Assembly (NCBI GenBank): GCA_020343595.1
Contig: CP070802.1
Coordinates: 793,036 to 834,483, forward strand
Direction: 5' to 3'
From: Caldifarciminota bacterium
GTDB lineage: Bacteria > Hydrothermota > Tepidihabitantia > SM23-42
DNA: 41,448 nucleotides
Below are positions 1 to 6,978 of the stretch, piece after piece. The notes under the pieces were generated by a model. It was not told where the DNA came from. It made no database searches and worked only from the letters and a program-made list of their open reading frames with translations. Position 1 is the first letter of the stretch; the number at the start of each line of letters is the position of its first letter. Both the position numbers and the translations under genes were made by a program.

Positions 1-1
1 C

Positions 2-262
2 ATGACAAAACAGAAGGAAGCAGGAGTCAAGCTGAAATACATATTTAAGAGGACTATAGAAACAACCTCTATGCTTAGGGTGGGAGCAGGTGCACTGGAG
101 ACGATAGATTTTGACGTAATAGACTCAAAGTATGTTTGGCTCACTCTCCTGGATAAAAATCGGAAGATTAAGCACGGCAAGATTGTGTTTGGGAAAGAAG
201 AATGCGAGCGGTACAAGAGGTTTCACGATTACTTATTTGCGGAAGCGGAGGACGTTGAGTAA
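2..262 (+). CDS. Small hypothetical protein (86 aa)
   Basis: Opens with ATG at the very edge of the window, so a start further upstream cannot be excluded. The product is charged and soluble, with no signal peptide or membrane segment. The first half could form a beta-rich fold and the tail is acidic (ends EAEDVE). I do not recognise the family. No upstream sequence is visible to judge promoter or ribosome binding site. Codon use looks ordinary for the window and the ORF stops cleanly at TAA, after which about 640 bases of non-coding repeats begin. Confidence 0.5.
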   Translation: MTKQKEAGVKLKYIFKRTIETTSMLRVGAGALETIDFDVIDSKYVWLTLLDKNRKIKHGKIVFGKEECERYKRFHDYLFAEAEDVE

Positions 263-903
263 AATTCTTCTTCTTCCTTCGGAGGATAAGGCCACCGCGC
301 CAGGATGTTATAGACAACAAAGAAGCACAAATCTGGCACACGATGATGTAGAAGCAATGTAGTTACTCGCCAGGCCTTGTAAAATAATTCCCTCAGAAAC
401 GATTCGTTCCTTCATCTCGATTGACTCGATACCTCCGGCGGGACCTATGACCTCTCGAGAACACGTAGTTCTCTCATCTCGCTGAACTCGATACCTTCGG
501 CAAGACCTGCGGCCAGCGAGGTGAAAGTGCCGAACGTAGTGAGGTGCAGAATCGTCCCGTCCCGCTTAAGGGAAGCGAGACGCGGTCCGCAAAATCACAT
601 GTATTTTACGAGACTCTACAGAGATCCCGTTTCCATATTTCTCATTTATACTAATGATGAATGCGGGAAACTGCTGCTGAGATCATACAATGTAGCCCCT
701 CCGTGCCGCGGCCCTACGGGACTTCCGGCCTCTACGAGGCCTAAAGCCAGCGTCCGGATTCGTTCCGTTCAGCCATAGACAGAGGCTGAACGAGAATCCC
801 GTTTCATATTGTATTGGTTTATTGATGATATATAAACGTGAAACCGGATTCAAGGAATGTGAGAGAAAGCCCCTCAGAAACACATGGTTTCTTCGGGACT
901 AAA
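263..903. other. Non-coding, repeat-rich intergenic stretch
   Basis: No convincing gene; the short ORFs here lack start signals and recognisable content. It holds a 35-bp direct repeat (412-446 and 474-508) and a looser duplication of about 50 bp (near 621-676 and 787-845, both beginning with ATCCCGTTTC and ending near GAAAC). Several short patches containing CCAGCG followed by AATCG resemble the 3' half of the neighbouring tRNA-Thr on the minus strand and may be decayed copies of its end. Confidence 0.5.
412..508. repeat. 35-bp direct repeat pair
   Basis: Copies at 412-446 and 474-508 start TCATCTCG, contain ACTCGATACC and end GACCT, with six or so mismatches. They are separated by 27 bp that include a GAGAAC/GTTCTC inverted pair. 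They look like part of the decayed repeat material filling this gap. Confidence 0.55.
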
Positions 904-976
904 AGCCAGCGAGCAGAATCGAACTGCTGACCTGCGGTTTACGAAACCGCTGCTCTACCAACTGAGCTACGCTGGC
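904..976 (-). tRNA. tRNA-Thr (anticodon CGU)
   Basis: Read on the minus strand, a full cloverleaf folds: acceptor GCCAGCG paired with CGCTGGC, D arm with AGCTCAGTTGGTAGAGC, anticodon stem GCGGT/ACCGC enclosing loop TTCGTAA, and T arm with loop TTCGATT. The anticodon is CGT, reading ACG (threonine). The discriminator base is U, as expected for many tRNA-Thr. CCA is not encoded, so it must be added after transcription. A near-consensus promoter sits immediately upstream at 984-1011. Confidence 0.95.
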
Positions 977-983
977 GCACTCT

Positions 984-1011
984 ATTATAGTAACACACGT
1001 GACTATGTCAA
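984..1011 (-). promoter_or_regulatory. Sigma70-type promoter of tRNA-Thr
   Basis: Minus strand: -35 TTGACA (1006-1011), 16-bp spacer, -10 TATAAT (984-989). Only seven bases separate the -10 box from the first base of the mature tRNA at 976, so transcription should start at, or one base before, the tRNA 5' end. Confidence 0.8.
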
Positions 1012-1122
1012 GGCGTGGACATGTACGATTCTTGATACTAGATACTCGATACTTGATAACTCAACAAATCATGGTCCTTCATTCTTCAGGATCTGCGACA
1101 GGTTCGTTTGTTACATATTTCG

Positions 1123-1158
1123 GAGATTGCCACGCTCACTTCGTTCGCTCGCAATGAC
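1123..1158. repeat. GTCATTGCGAG-type dispersed repeat
   Basis: Reverse complement begins GTCATTGCGAGCG and ends GGCAATCTC, matching a short repeat found between genes in many unrelated bacteria. A degenerate relative with CTCGCAATGAC lies at 1361-1372 and another at 24708-24719. Confidence 0.6.
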
Positions 1159-1166
1159 AGTACTTT

Positions 1167-1210
1167 GGAGAAACGGGGAAAAGGAGAGACCATTGGCTCG
1201 TATTCGTAAT
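1167..1210. repeat. 44-bp dispersed repeat, copy 1
   Basis: Starts GGAGAAACGGGGAAA and ends TATTCGTAAT. A second direct copy with two or three differences lies at 2297-2340. In both places it abuts other repeat modules. Confidence 0.7.
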
Positions 1211-1243
1211 TTCAATAGACGTTGATATCGCTGAGTTCGTTAA

Positions 1244-1384
1244 TATCGCTAATCCCGTTCGACTGCTGAGATTGTTCCGATTCTTTCTTTAAAGGAATTC
1301 CGTGATAACCAAGGAATCGGAATCCCGCACAGCGGGACCACGCCGCCGTGGGCGGATTCGCTCGCAATGACTGCCTGTCGGCAT
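1244..1384. repeat. About 140-bp dispersed repeat, copy 1
   Basis: Direct copy of 24595-24732. Both contain CGCTAATCCCGTTCGACTGC, then CAAGGAATCGGAATCCCGCA with a small GC hairpin (TCCCGC/GCGGGA), and end in CGCAATGACTGCCTGTCGGC. Identity is high except for a variable block at 1340-1362 next to the hairpin. Confidence 0.75.
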
Positions 1385-1431
1385 TGATTACGCAGATATA
1401 AGACCATGATTACGGTGATATAACTTCCTGG

Positions 1432-1454
1432 ATTCCCCGGTTGAACCGGGGAAT
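1432..1454. repeat. Perfect 11-bp inverted repeat (hairpin element)
   Basis: ATTCCCCGGTT and AACCGGGGAAT flank a single G, giving an 11-bp perfect palindrome followed by GACAG. It resembles the widespread GGATTCCC...GGGAATGAC intergenic hairpin family. No T-run follows, so it is not an intrinsic terminator. Confidence 0.65.
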
Positions 1455-1512
1455 GACAGACAGGTAGGTCCATGATTGATAATAGAGGGTGAGGTTCGAC
1501 GCAGATCGCCCC

Positions 1513-1540
1513 TTGACGAAAAGGGTTTTTCAATTATAAT
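1513..1540 (+). promoter_or_regulatory. Promoter of candidate small RNA
   Basis: -35 TTGACG (1513-1518), 16-bp spacer, -10 TATAAT (1535-1540). Predicted start is near 1547. The -35 box lies inside a short CCCTT/AAGGG hairpin followed by TTTTT, which could instead be a weak terminator of whatever comes from upstream. Confidence 0.5.
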
Positions 1541-1546
1541 ATTATA

Positions 1547-1609
1547 GAATCACGATGGGAGGCCATCCAAAGGGTTTTGTCCCGAGGTAATGCCTCCCTT
1601 TTATTTTTT
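1547..1609 (+). ncRNA. Candidate small structured RNA, about 63 nt
   Basis: Bounded by a near-consensus promoter and an intrinsic terminator, with no gene of normal length between. The transcript folds as nested stems: GGGAGGC/GCCTCCC (1557-1563 with 1592-1598), an inner CC/GG, and GGG/CCC closing a TTTTGT loop, then a T-rich tail. It contains an 11-codon ORF from ATG 1555 with no ribosome binding site, which I regard as chance. It is convergent with the NYN gene and ends just inside that gene's last codons. It does not resemble 4.5S, 6S or tmRNA. Family unknown. Confidence 0.4.
1557..1609 (+). terminator. Intrinsic terminator
   Basis: Seven-bp perfect stem GGGAGGC/GCCTCCC followed directly by TTTTATTTTTT on the plus strand. 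On the minus strand the sequence after the hairpin is not T-rich, so it serves plus-strand transcription, not the NYN gene. Confidence 0.6.
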
Positions 1610-2125
1610 CCTCTTTTTTGGTTTATACGCAAGTTTACGCCGCAGGTTATTCATGAACACAATTTTGTCCATCATTTTTCGGAACAAAGAAGAAAATTTT
1701 TGTTTATTTGGGATCATCAACTTCAGCAATTTACGATTTTTTGACAAATAATCGACAAGGCAATGGAAATCTCCGTCTCCAGTAACGATAAGTGCTTTAG
1801 AAAAATTCTTGTATTCAATCATAGTATGCAGGACGAGTTCGGCATCAACATTACCTTTAGGCGTTCCACTCGGCAAAGTCAGCGTAGGTTTGAATACTAA
1901 TATGTAGCCGCTCTTCTGTAGTTGTGTGTACATGTCTTGGTTTTCTGCAACATAACCTATGAACAGATAAGCCTTCGTGATACTGTATTTGTCTTGCAGG
2001 TACTTCCTGAATTTCCGGAAATCGAGGATCCATCCCTGTTCGCGAATGGCGAGATTGAGATTCTGACTGTCGATGAAGGCATAGTTTTTGGGAATTCTGC
2101 CGCGCTTTTTTGTTTTCTTCTTCAT
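1601..2125 (-). CDS. NYN-domain (LabA/DUF88-type) putative ribonuclease
   Basis: The product has the NYN (PIN-like) nuclease signature: FIDSQN near the N-terminus, GNVDAEL in the middle and VTGDGDF further on, supplying the acidic residues that bind metal in this fold. The C-terminus is very basic (ends KPKKRKK), as expected for contact with nucleic acid. NYN proteins are usually RNases; the target here is unknown. I chose the ATG at 2125 because the promoter -10 box (2165-2170) leaves only three bases before the other in-frame ATG at 2161, too close for that codon to be transcribed. Neither start has a clear Shine-Dalgarno sequence. The length, 174 aa from this start, fits single-domain NYN proteins. 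It stands alone, surrounded by repeats. Confidence 0.8.
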   Translation of the reverse strand: MKKKTKKRGRIPKNYAFIDSQNLNLAIREQGWILDFRKFRKYLQDKYSITKAYLFIGYVAENQDMYTQLQKSGYILVFKPTLTLPSGTPKGNVDAELVLHTMIEYKNFSKALIVTGDGDFHCLVDYLSKNRKLLKLMIPNKQKFSSLFRKMMDKIVFMNNLRRKLAYKPKKRKK

Positions 2126-2164
2126 GATGTAATTGCGTATTACTTCAATTTTTATCTTCATTCG

Positions 2165-2192
2165 AGTATATGTAGAGATGGTGTATTGTCAA
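2165..2192 (-). promoter_or_regulatory. Promoter of the NYN gene
   Basis: Minus strand: -35 TTGACA (2187-2192), 16-bp spacer, -10 TATACT (2165-2170). Predicted start near 2158, downstream of the ATG at 2161, which argues for the ATG at 2125. Confidence 0.65.
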
Positions 2193-2296
2193 TGATGGAC
2201 ATGGGATTTCGCATGACACGGAGATCCCCTCAGCCCATTGGGCTTCGGGACACTGAATTTCGTGATCAAATCATAGATTTGAACGAAATTCGTAAC

Positions 2297-2340
2297 GGAG
2301 AAACGGGGAAATGGAGAGACCATTGGCGCGTATTCGTAAT
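2297..2340. repeat. 44-bp dispersed repeat, copy 2
   Basis: Direct copy of 1167-1210, with GGAGAGACCATTGGC in the centre and TATTCGTAAT at the end. Confidence 0.7.
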
Positions 2341-2356
2341 GATTTCGTACTCGTAA

Positions 2357-2440
2357 TTCGTACAAATACCCCTGATACGGGGCATGTGATTTTGCAGGCA
2401 GAATCCAGTGCTGAGTATCAAGCGAGCAAACGATAATAAC
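2357..2440. repeat. Dispersed repeat module shared with 19141-19177 and, inverted, with 21357-21424
   Basis: The left part (GATACGGGGCATGTGATTTT then GCAGGCAGAATCCAGT) recurs inverted at 21357-21424. The right part (TCAAGCGAGCAAACGATAAT) recurs directly at 19155-19174. The two modules overlap at TCCAGT. Confidence 0.75.
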
Positions 2441-2507
2441 AGACCTAACGAGTCAAACGAAAGTAACGAGATTAACAGTATTAACGATATTAGCGTTCCG
2501 TTGTCTA
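2441..2507. repeat. Degenerate tandem array, 9-bp unit TAACGANAT
   Basis: About six units such as TAACGAGAT, TAACAGTAT and TAACGATAT, in register every nine bases, ending 26 bp before the -35 box of secA. Similar arrays lie at 6899-6937, 16774-16800, 16952-16993, 19172-19208 and, as the complement, at 1209-1257, 21316-21356 and 24552-24600. Confidence 0.65.
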
Positions 2508-2532
2508 AAAGGTAGAAATTTCGTGGAGTTTG

Positions 2533-2560
2533 TTGACAATATGGTATTAATCCATATAAT
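2533..2560 (+). promoter_or_regulatory. Promoter of secA
   Basis: Perfect -35 TTGACA (2533-2538) and -10 TATAAT (2555-2560), 16-bp spacer. The ATG is 12 bases after the -10 box, so the leader would be about six bases and cannot hold a Shine-Dalgarno sequence. Confidence 0.85.
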
Positions 2561-2572
2561 TAACTTGAAAAT

Positions 2573-5500
2573 ATGATACAGAAATTCCTTGGCAAAATAT
2601 TCGGTACAAAGACCGAGCGCGAGCTCAAAGAGCTCTGGCCGACGGTCGATCAGATAAACTCATTCTATGAGCAATATAAGGATATTGACCTTCTGAAGCA
2701 GAGCGAAGAATTCAGGAAACGCATACAGGACGGCGAATCCCTGGATGAGATCATGCCCGAAGCCTTTGCGCTGGTAAAGGAATCCTGCCGCCGATTGCTC
2801 GGCAAGAAATGGCAGGTTGTGGACATCGAAACCGAGTGGAATATGTTGCCGTTCGACGTCCAGTTGATCGGCGCCATTACATTGCACCAGGGTAAGATTG
2901 CCGAAATGAAGACCGGCGAGGGTAAGACACTTGTTGCGACAATGCCGTTGTATCTCAATGGCCTCTCCGGAAAGGGCGCGCATTTGATCACGGTCAACGA
3001 TTATCTAGCGCGACGCGACCGCGAGTGGATGGGCCCGGTGTATGAATCGCTCGGCATGACCATCGGTGTGCTGCAGCAGGGCATGGAGCAGGCAGACCGG
3101 ATAGATGCTTATAAGTGCGACATTACCTACGGTACCAACAACGAATTCGGTTTTGACTATTTGCGCGACAACATGGTGTGGCGGTTCGAAGACAAAGTTC
3201 AGCGCGGACATCACTATGCGATCGTCGACGAGGTCGACAGTATTCTTGTTGATGAAGCGCGGACACCGCTGATCATCTCTGGTCCGGTCGAGCATGAGAC
3301 CAAGGCATACAATGAATTGAATCCCATTGTTCAGCGATTGAATTCAGCCCAGACCGTCTTTGTGAATCGCGTCGTGGCCGAAGCGAAGAAACTCCTCGAT
3401 GAGGGTGTTGAAAAAGAAGCAGCAATGAAATTGCTGCAGGCGCGCAGAGGTTCGCCCAAGAATAAACAGCTGCTGAAACTCGAGCAGGAAACAGGGGTCA
3501 AAAAACTCATCGAGCAGGTTGAATTGGGTTACCTGCGGGACAAGAGTTTTGCCGAGGTTGACGATGATCTTTACTTCGTCATTGATGAGAAATCGAATAT
3601 TGTCGATCTGACAGAGAAAGGCAGGCAGTTTGTCTCGCCGAAAGACCCCAATATGTTCGTATTGCCTGACTTGAGCGAAGCGATCGGCGGGATCGATAAG
3701 GACACGCGCCTGACCCCGAAGGAGAAACTCTTCGAAAAGGAAAAAGCGTACCAGGATTATGCGCGGAAGAATGAAATTCTGGCAAATCTCAGGGCTTTGT
3801 TAAAAGCCTATTCGCTCTTTGAAAAGGATGTCGAATATGTAGTACAGGACGACCGGGTGATAATCGTTGATCAGTTCACGGGTCGGTTGATGCCGGGAAG
3901 GCGTTACTCTGATGGATTACACCAGGCGATCGAGGCAAAAGAAAGCGTACGTGTACAGGAAGAAACTCAGACTTTTGCCACGATCACCATTCAAAACTAT
4001 TTCCGCATGTATGAAAAACTCGCAGGTATGACCGGTACCGCGGCTACCGAATCCAATGAATTCTGGCAGATTTACAAACTGGATGTTGTTGAGATCCCAA
4101 CCAAAGAGCCAGTCCGCAGGATTGACTACGAAGATATCGTTTACCGCTCGAAGCGTGAGAAATACAATGCGATCGTTGATGAAATTGCTCGCTGGAATGA
4201 GAAGAAGCGACCGATACTCGTCGGTACGACTTCGGTAGATGTGTCCGAGGTCCTTTCCAGGTTACTGCAGCGCAGAGGTATTACACACGAGGTTCTCAAC
4301 GCAAAACATCACCAACGTGAAGCCGTGATCGTTTCGCGGGCAGGTCAACCCGGTTCGGTAACGATCGCCACGAACATGGCCGGTCGCGGAACTGACATCA
4401 AACTGGGCAAGGGGATAGTTGAGTGCAGCAAATGCTGTTACGAATGCCTGGACAATGACTGCGCCAACTGTTCACATGAAGAGAAGAAGCAGTGTGTGGA
4501 AGATTTGCCCTGCGGTTTGTATATCATTGGAACTGAGCGCCATGAATCCCGCCGTATTGATAACCAGTTGAGGGGAAGGAGCGGACGTCAGGGTGATCCT
4601 GGTTCGTCCCGTTTCTATCTTTCATTGGAAGACAACCTGATGAGGATTTTCGGCTCTGACCGTGTCGCTGAGATAATGGACCGTTTTGGCGGGGAAGAAC
4701 AGAAACCGTTGACCCATCCGCTGGTAACACGTGCCATTGCCAATGCGCAGAAGCGCGTCGAAGAAAATCACTTTGAGGTCAGAAAGCACCTGTTAGAATA
4801 TGACGATGTGATGAACAAACAGCGTGAGGTGATATACAAGATACGGGATGACGTTCTTTTAGGCAAGAATCTCAAGGAAAGAGTGATCAAATTCTTTGAG
4901 GAAGCGGTGGAAGATATCGTTGTTAAATATACCGATGCCAAGACCAATCCGGAGGAATGGGACTGGGATGGTATCAGGGGAGAATTCAACCTTATATTCC
5001 TTACCGAAGTCAAGATCCCTGAAGAGAAGATCCCGAAAATGAAACAAGAAGAAGTGCTCGACATGCTTTTGGAAAAAGCGAAAGCGAAGTTAGATTGGCG
5101 GGAGCAGGAGTTTGAACCGGAAATTTTTAGTGAGTTGTTGAAGTTTGTGATCCTGGGCACGGTCGACGGCAAATGGCGTGATCATCTGTATTCGCTCGAT
5201 GCGCTCAGGGAGGGTATCAGCCTGCGTGCATACGGGCAGAAGGATCCGCTGATCGAGTACAAGCATGAATCCTTCAAGATGTTCGATGAACTGCAACGCG
5301 ATCTTGCCAGGGATCTTTCGGGGCTCGTTTTCAGGGCACAGCCCAGGCCGGAAGCAGCACGGAGACGCCAGCCTGCTGCGACACGCGAATACAAACCCAG
5401 TATTCGGCCACAGGCTCAGGTAGCACCTGAACCGGTCGGGGCGAAGGTTGCTGCTGCTCATTCTGGTGCCGCAGCTCCAGGGCGAAAAGGCTCGGCTCCG

Positions 5501-5593
5501 GTGACAGTGGCCAAGAAGGTCGGAAGAAACGATCCCTGTCCCTGCGGGAGCGGGAAGAAGTATAAAAAATGTTGTGGTAGGAATGTATCATGA
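2573..5593 (+). CDS. secA: Protein translocase ATPase SecA
   Basis: The motor that drives unfolded preproteins through SecYEG. Order of domains: first nucleotide-binding fold with the Walker A segment MKTGEGKT near residues 112-119 and the DEAD-like VDEVDSI near 217, preprotein cross-linking domain, second fold with TNMAGRGTDIKLG and RGRSGRQGDPG, helical scaffold, a low-complexity Pro/Ala linker, and a C-terminal SEC-C zinc motif (CPCGSGKKYKKCC). Length 1006 aa is in the long range for SecA. Unusual is a 30-residue stretch at residues 618-647 with eight cysteines inserted before GLYIIGTERHESRR. The start ATG lies just behind a consensus promoter with almost no leader. The next gene overlaps by ATGA. 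Confidence 0.97.
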   Translation: MIQKFLGKIFGTKTERELKELWPTVDQINSFYEQYKDIDLLKQSEEFRKRIQDGESLDEIMPEAFALVKESCRRLLGKKWQVVDIETEWNMLPFDVQLIGAITLHQGKIAEMKTGEGKTLVATMPLYLNGLSGKGAHLITVNDYLARRDREWMGPVYESLGMTIGVLQQGMEQADRIDAYKCDITYGTNNEFGFDYLRDNMVWRFEDKVQRGHHYAIVDEVDSILVDEARTPLIISGPVEHETKAYNELNPIVQRLNSAQTVFVNRVVAEAKKLLDEGVEKEAAMKLLQARRGSPKNKQLLKLEQETGVKKLIEQVELGYLRDKSFAEVDDDLYFVIDEKSNIVDLTEKGRQFVSPKDPNMFVLPDLSEAIGGIDKDTRLTPKEKLFEKEKAYQDYARKNEILANLRALLKAYSLFEKDVEYVVQDDRVIIVDQFTGRLMPGRRYSDGLHQAIEAKESVRVQEETQTFATITIQNYFRMYEKLAGMTGTAATESNEFWQIYKLDVVEIPTKEPVRRIDYEDIVYRSKREKYNAIVDEIARWNEKKRPILVGTTSVDVSEVLSRLLQRRGITHEVLNAKHHQREAVIVSRAGQPGSVTIATNMAGRGTDIKLGKGIVECSKCCYECLDNDCANCSHEEKKQCVEDLPCGLYIIGTERHESRRIDNQLRGRSGRQGDPGSSRFYLSLEDNLMRIFGSDRVAEIMDRFGGEEQKPLTHPLVTRAIANAQKRVEENHFEVRKHLLEYDDVMNKQREVIYKIRDDVLLGKNLKERVIKFFEEAVEDIVVKYTDAKTNPEEWDWDGIRGEFNLIFLTEVKIPEEKIPKMKQEEVLDMLLEKAKAKLDWREQEFEPEIFSELLKFVILGTVDGKWRDHLYSLDALREGISLRAYGQKDPLIEYKHESFKMFDELQRDLARDLSGLVFRAQPRPEAARRRQPAATREYKPSIRPQAQVAPEPVGAKVAAAHSGAAAPGRKGSAPVTVAKKVGRNDPCPCGSGKKYKKCCGRNVS

Positions 5594-6687
5594 AACCATT
5601 TCAAGTACATCTATTCAGTGAGGAAGGCAGGATTCCAGAGTCGGTCCCGCCAGAACCATCCTTTGTACACGGAAACAAGAGGTATCTTAACTTCCTTCAT
5701 ATGGATTGTTTGCATATGAAGAACAGTGAGTACCTAAGGGAAACCGCGCGCATGAATATCGAAGCCAGGGGCATTGTGCCGACTGATTCACGCGCCGAGA
5801 TAATGGCAAAGCTGCAGGGTGTCATGCATGAAGTAAAGAGGCTCGAGTCGCTCCTTTTCTTTCCGGATGAGGTTTCAATGATGTTCGCACTGGCTTCAAT
5901 CTTCGGCCCGAAGACCACGTTTTTCGTTGATTATGAAAGTTCGTCGAGTGTGATCAATGTACTACAGTATCGAAACCTTGAATACTACGATTTTCGCGAT
6001 CTTGACCAACTCCGCAGACTGCTTGGTGCGCATGCAGAGAAGGTAATGTTCATCGATGGCATATATGATTGGTTAGGTAACATCAGCCCGGCAAATGAAT
6101 TGGTGAAAATTGCACAGGAGAACGAGTGCGTCATCGTTGCCAATGAGCTGAGCTCGTTTGGACTGCTTGGCCGTGAAGGCAGGGGATTTATCGACCTATG
6201 CAATGTATACGAGGATATCACCATCGATATTGGTAGTTTCAGCAAGTATCTTGGCGGTTTCGGATGCTATCTCGGATCGAAGAAGTATATGATCAATAAA
6301 ATAAGAGAGAATGTGGGACATATTACTGATTTTGCACCTCAATTCATGCTTGCGGTTAATCTGGCCGGCCTAGAAATGATCAAGGAGACCGGTAGGAACA
6401 AGGAGCGGTACAATAAAATATGGAAGAATAGCCGTTATTTCATCACGAATTTGAAGCAGATGGGCTTCAAGACAGTTAGCGAGACTCCACTTGTCGTGGT
6501 TGTATTCAACAACAATGAAGAAGCCGGTGAATTTACCAAAAAACTGATCGACGAGCAGATCATTGCGGCGAAGAAAAAGGAACGCATAAGGCTTTGCCTG
6601 TCGGTTGAACACAGTAAAGAAGACCTGGATTTTTGCCTGCATAAGTTTGAGATCATAGGAAACGCGCTCGGGATTATCAAGACGTAG
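5590..6687 (+). CDS. PLP-dependent enzyme of the KBL/AONS (BioF-like) fold with altered active site
   Basis: Fold-type I PLP protein, 365 aa, most like 2-amino-3-ketobutyrate CoA ligase and 8-amino-7-oxononanoate synthase. Seen: the Schiff-base lysine segment GSFSKYLGGFGCYLGS (Lys about residue 219) and the GLLGREGRG loop. In the family the residue binding the PLP ring nitrogen is Asp in a DEAHS-type motif. Here the segment is NELSS (residues 185-189), so Asp is Asn and the following His is Ser. The usual NHAS segment is also lost (DYESSSSV). It may be a divergent synthase with different chemistry, or a protein that has lost the classical activity. It overlaps secA by four bases (ATGA), so the two are translationally coupled. 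The substrate is unknown. Confidence 0.75.
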   Translation: MKPFQVHLFSEEGRIPESVPPEPSFVHGNKRYLNFLHMDCLHMKNSEYLRETARMNIEARGIVPTDSRAEIMAKLQGVMHEVKRLESLLFFPDEVSMMFALASIFGPKTTFFVDYESSSSVINVLQYRNLEYYDFRDLDQLRRLLGAHAEKVMFIDGIYDWLGNISPANELVKIAQENECVIVANELSSFGLLGREGRGFIDLCNVYEDITIDIGSFSKYLGGFGCYLGSKKYMINKIRENVGHITDFAPQFMLAVNLAGLEMIKETGRNKERYNKIWKNSRYFITNLKQMGFKTVSETPLVVVVFNNNEEAGEFTKKLIDEQIIAAKKKERIRLCLSVEHSKEDLDFCLHKFEIIGNALGIIKT

Positions 6688-6702
6688 GAATTGATAATCC
6701 CG
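6669..6702 (+). terminator. 10-bp hairpin across the stop codon of the PLP enzyme gene
   Basis: CGGGATTATC (6669-6678) and GATAATCCCG (6693-6702) form a perfect 10-bp stem with a 14-base loop holding the TAG stop. There is no T-run after it, so factor-independent termination is doubtful; RNA 3'-end protection is an alternative. Confidence 0.35.
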
Positions 6703-6703
6703 C

Positions 6704-6937
6704 AAATCCTAAATCCTAAATCCTAAACTCTAAGCAAATACAAAATTCAAAATCCTAACTATCGAAACGAAAAGATTGTCAAAGGATCGGGGTTAAAATG
6801 TTGAAAAATGTAACGTTAATAACATTCAAACGAACTCAACGCTCCTGACGTTGTTTTGTGTCAAGTATCCAGAATCGAGTATCAAGTATCGAACGGTATT
6901 AACAAGATTAACGAAAGTAACGATATTGGCGTTCTGC
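6704..6937. repeat. AAATCCT tandem repeat and 9-bp-unit array
   Basis: Three exact AAATCCT units (6704-6724) with a degenerate fourth, then AT-rich sequence, a GTATC-rich patch (TCGAGTATCAAGTATCGAAC), and about four 9-bp units (TAACAAGAT, TAACGAAAG, TAACGATAT and a relic) ending at the trmI promoter. No gene. Confidence 0.55.
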
Positions 6938-6942
6938 AGTAA

Positions 6943-6970
6943 TTGACTTGTTGTTATTTTACGTTATACT
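6943..6970 (+). promoter_or_regulatory. Promoter of trmI
   Basis: -35 TTGACT (6943-6948), 16-bp spacer, -10 TATACT (6965-6970). The ATG at 6979 begins eight bases after the -10 box, so the mRNA should start at or one or two bases before the start codon. The in-frame TTG at 6943 is the -35 box itself and is not the start. Confidence 0.8.
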
Positions 6971-6978
6971 GTGCATAC

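Larger units (their letters stand above)
2162..2572. other. Intergenic region built of repeat modules
   Basis: Between the NYN gene and secA. From left to right: NYN promoter, unassigned sequence, the 44-bp repeat (2297-2340), the module shared in inverted form with 21357-21424 (2357-2412), the module shared with 19141-19177 (2404-2440), a 9-bp-unit array (2441-2507) and the secA promoter. No gene. Confidence 0.6.

Noticed and set aside
521..778. 85-codon ORF in the first intergenic region
   Set aside because: Composition follows repeat modules and tRNA-end-like patches; no start signal and no family features.
720..780. Second tRNA gene or tRNA pseudogene on the minus strand
   Set aside because: Only a T-loop/acceptor-like fragment (ACGAATCC then CGCTGGC) is present; D and anticodon arms cannot be folded.
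884..1225. 113-codon plus-strand ORF
   Set aside because: It runs antisense through the tRNA-Thr gene and into repeat sequence; no ribosome binding site or recognisable protein.
1249..1533. 94-codon minus-strand ORF
   Set aside because: Composed of the 140-bp repeat and the GGATTCCC hairpin element; not protein-like.
1555..1590. 11-codon ORF inside the candidate small RNA
   Set aside because: No Shine-Dalgarno sequence and the codons lie in the terminator stem; more likely chance.
1922..2356. 144-codon plus-strand ORF
   Set aside because: Antisense shadow of the NYN gene running on into repeats.
2441..2507. Possible CRISPR array
   Set aside because: Units are 9 bp, contiguous and degenerate, with no spacers and no cas genes nearby.
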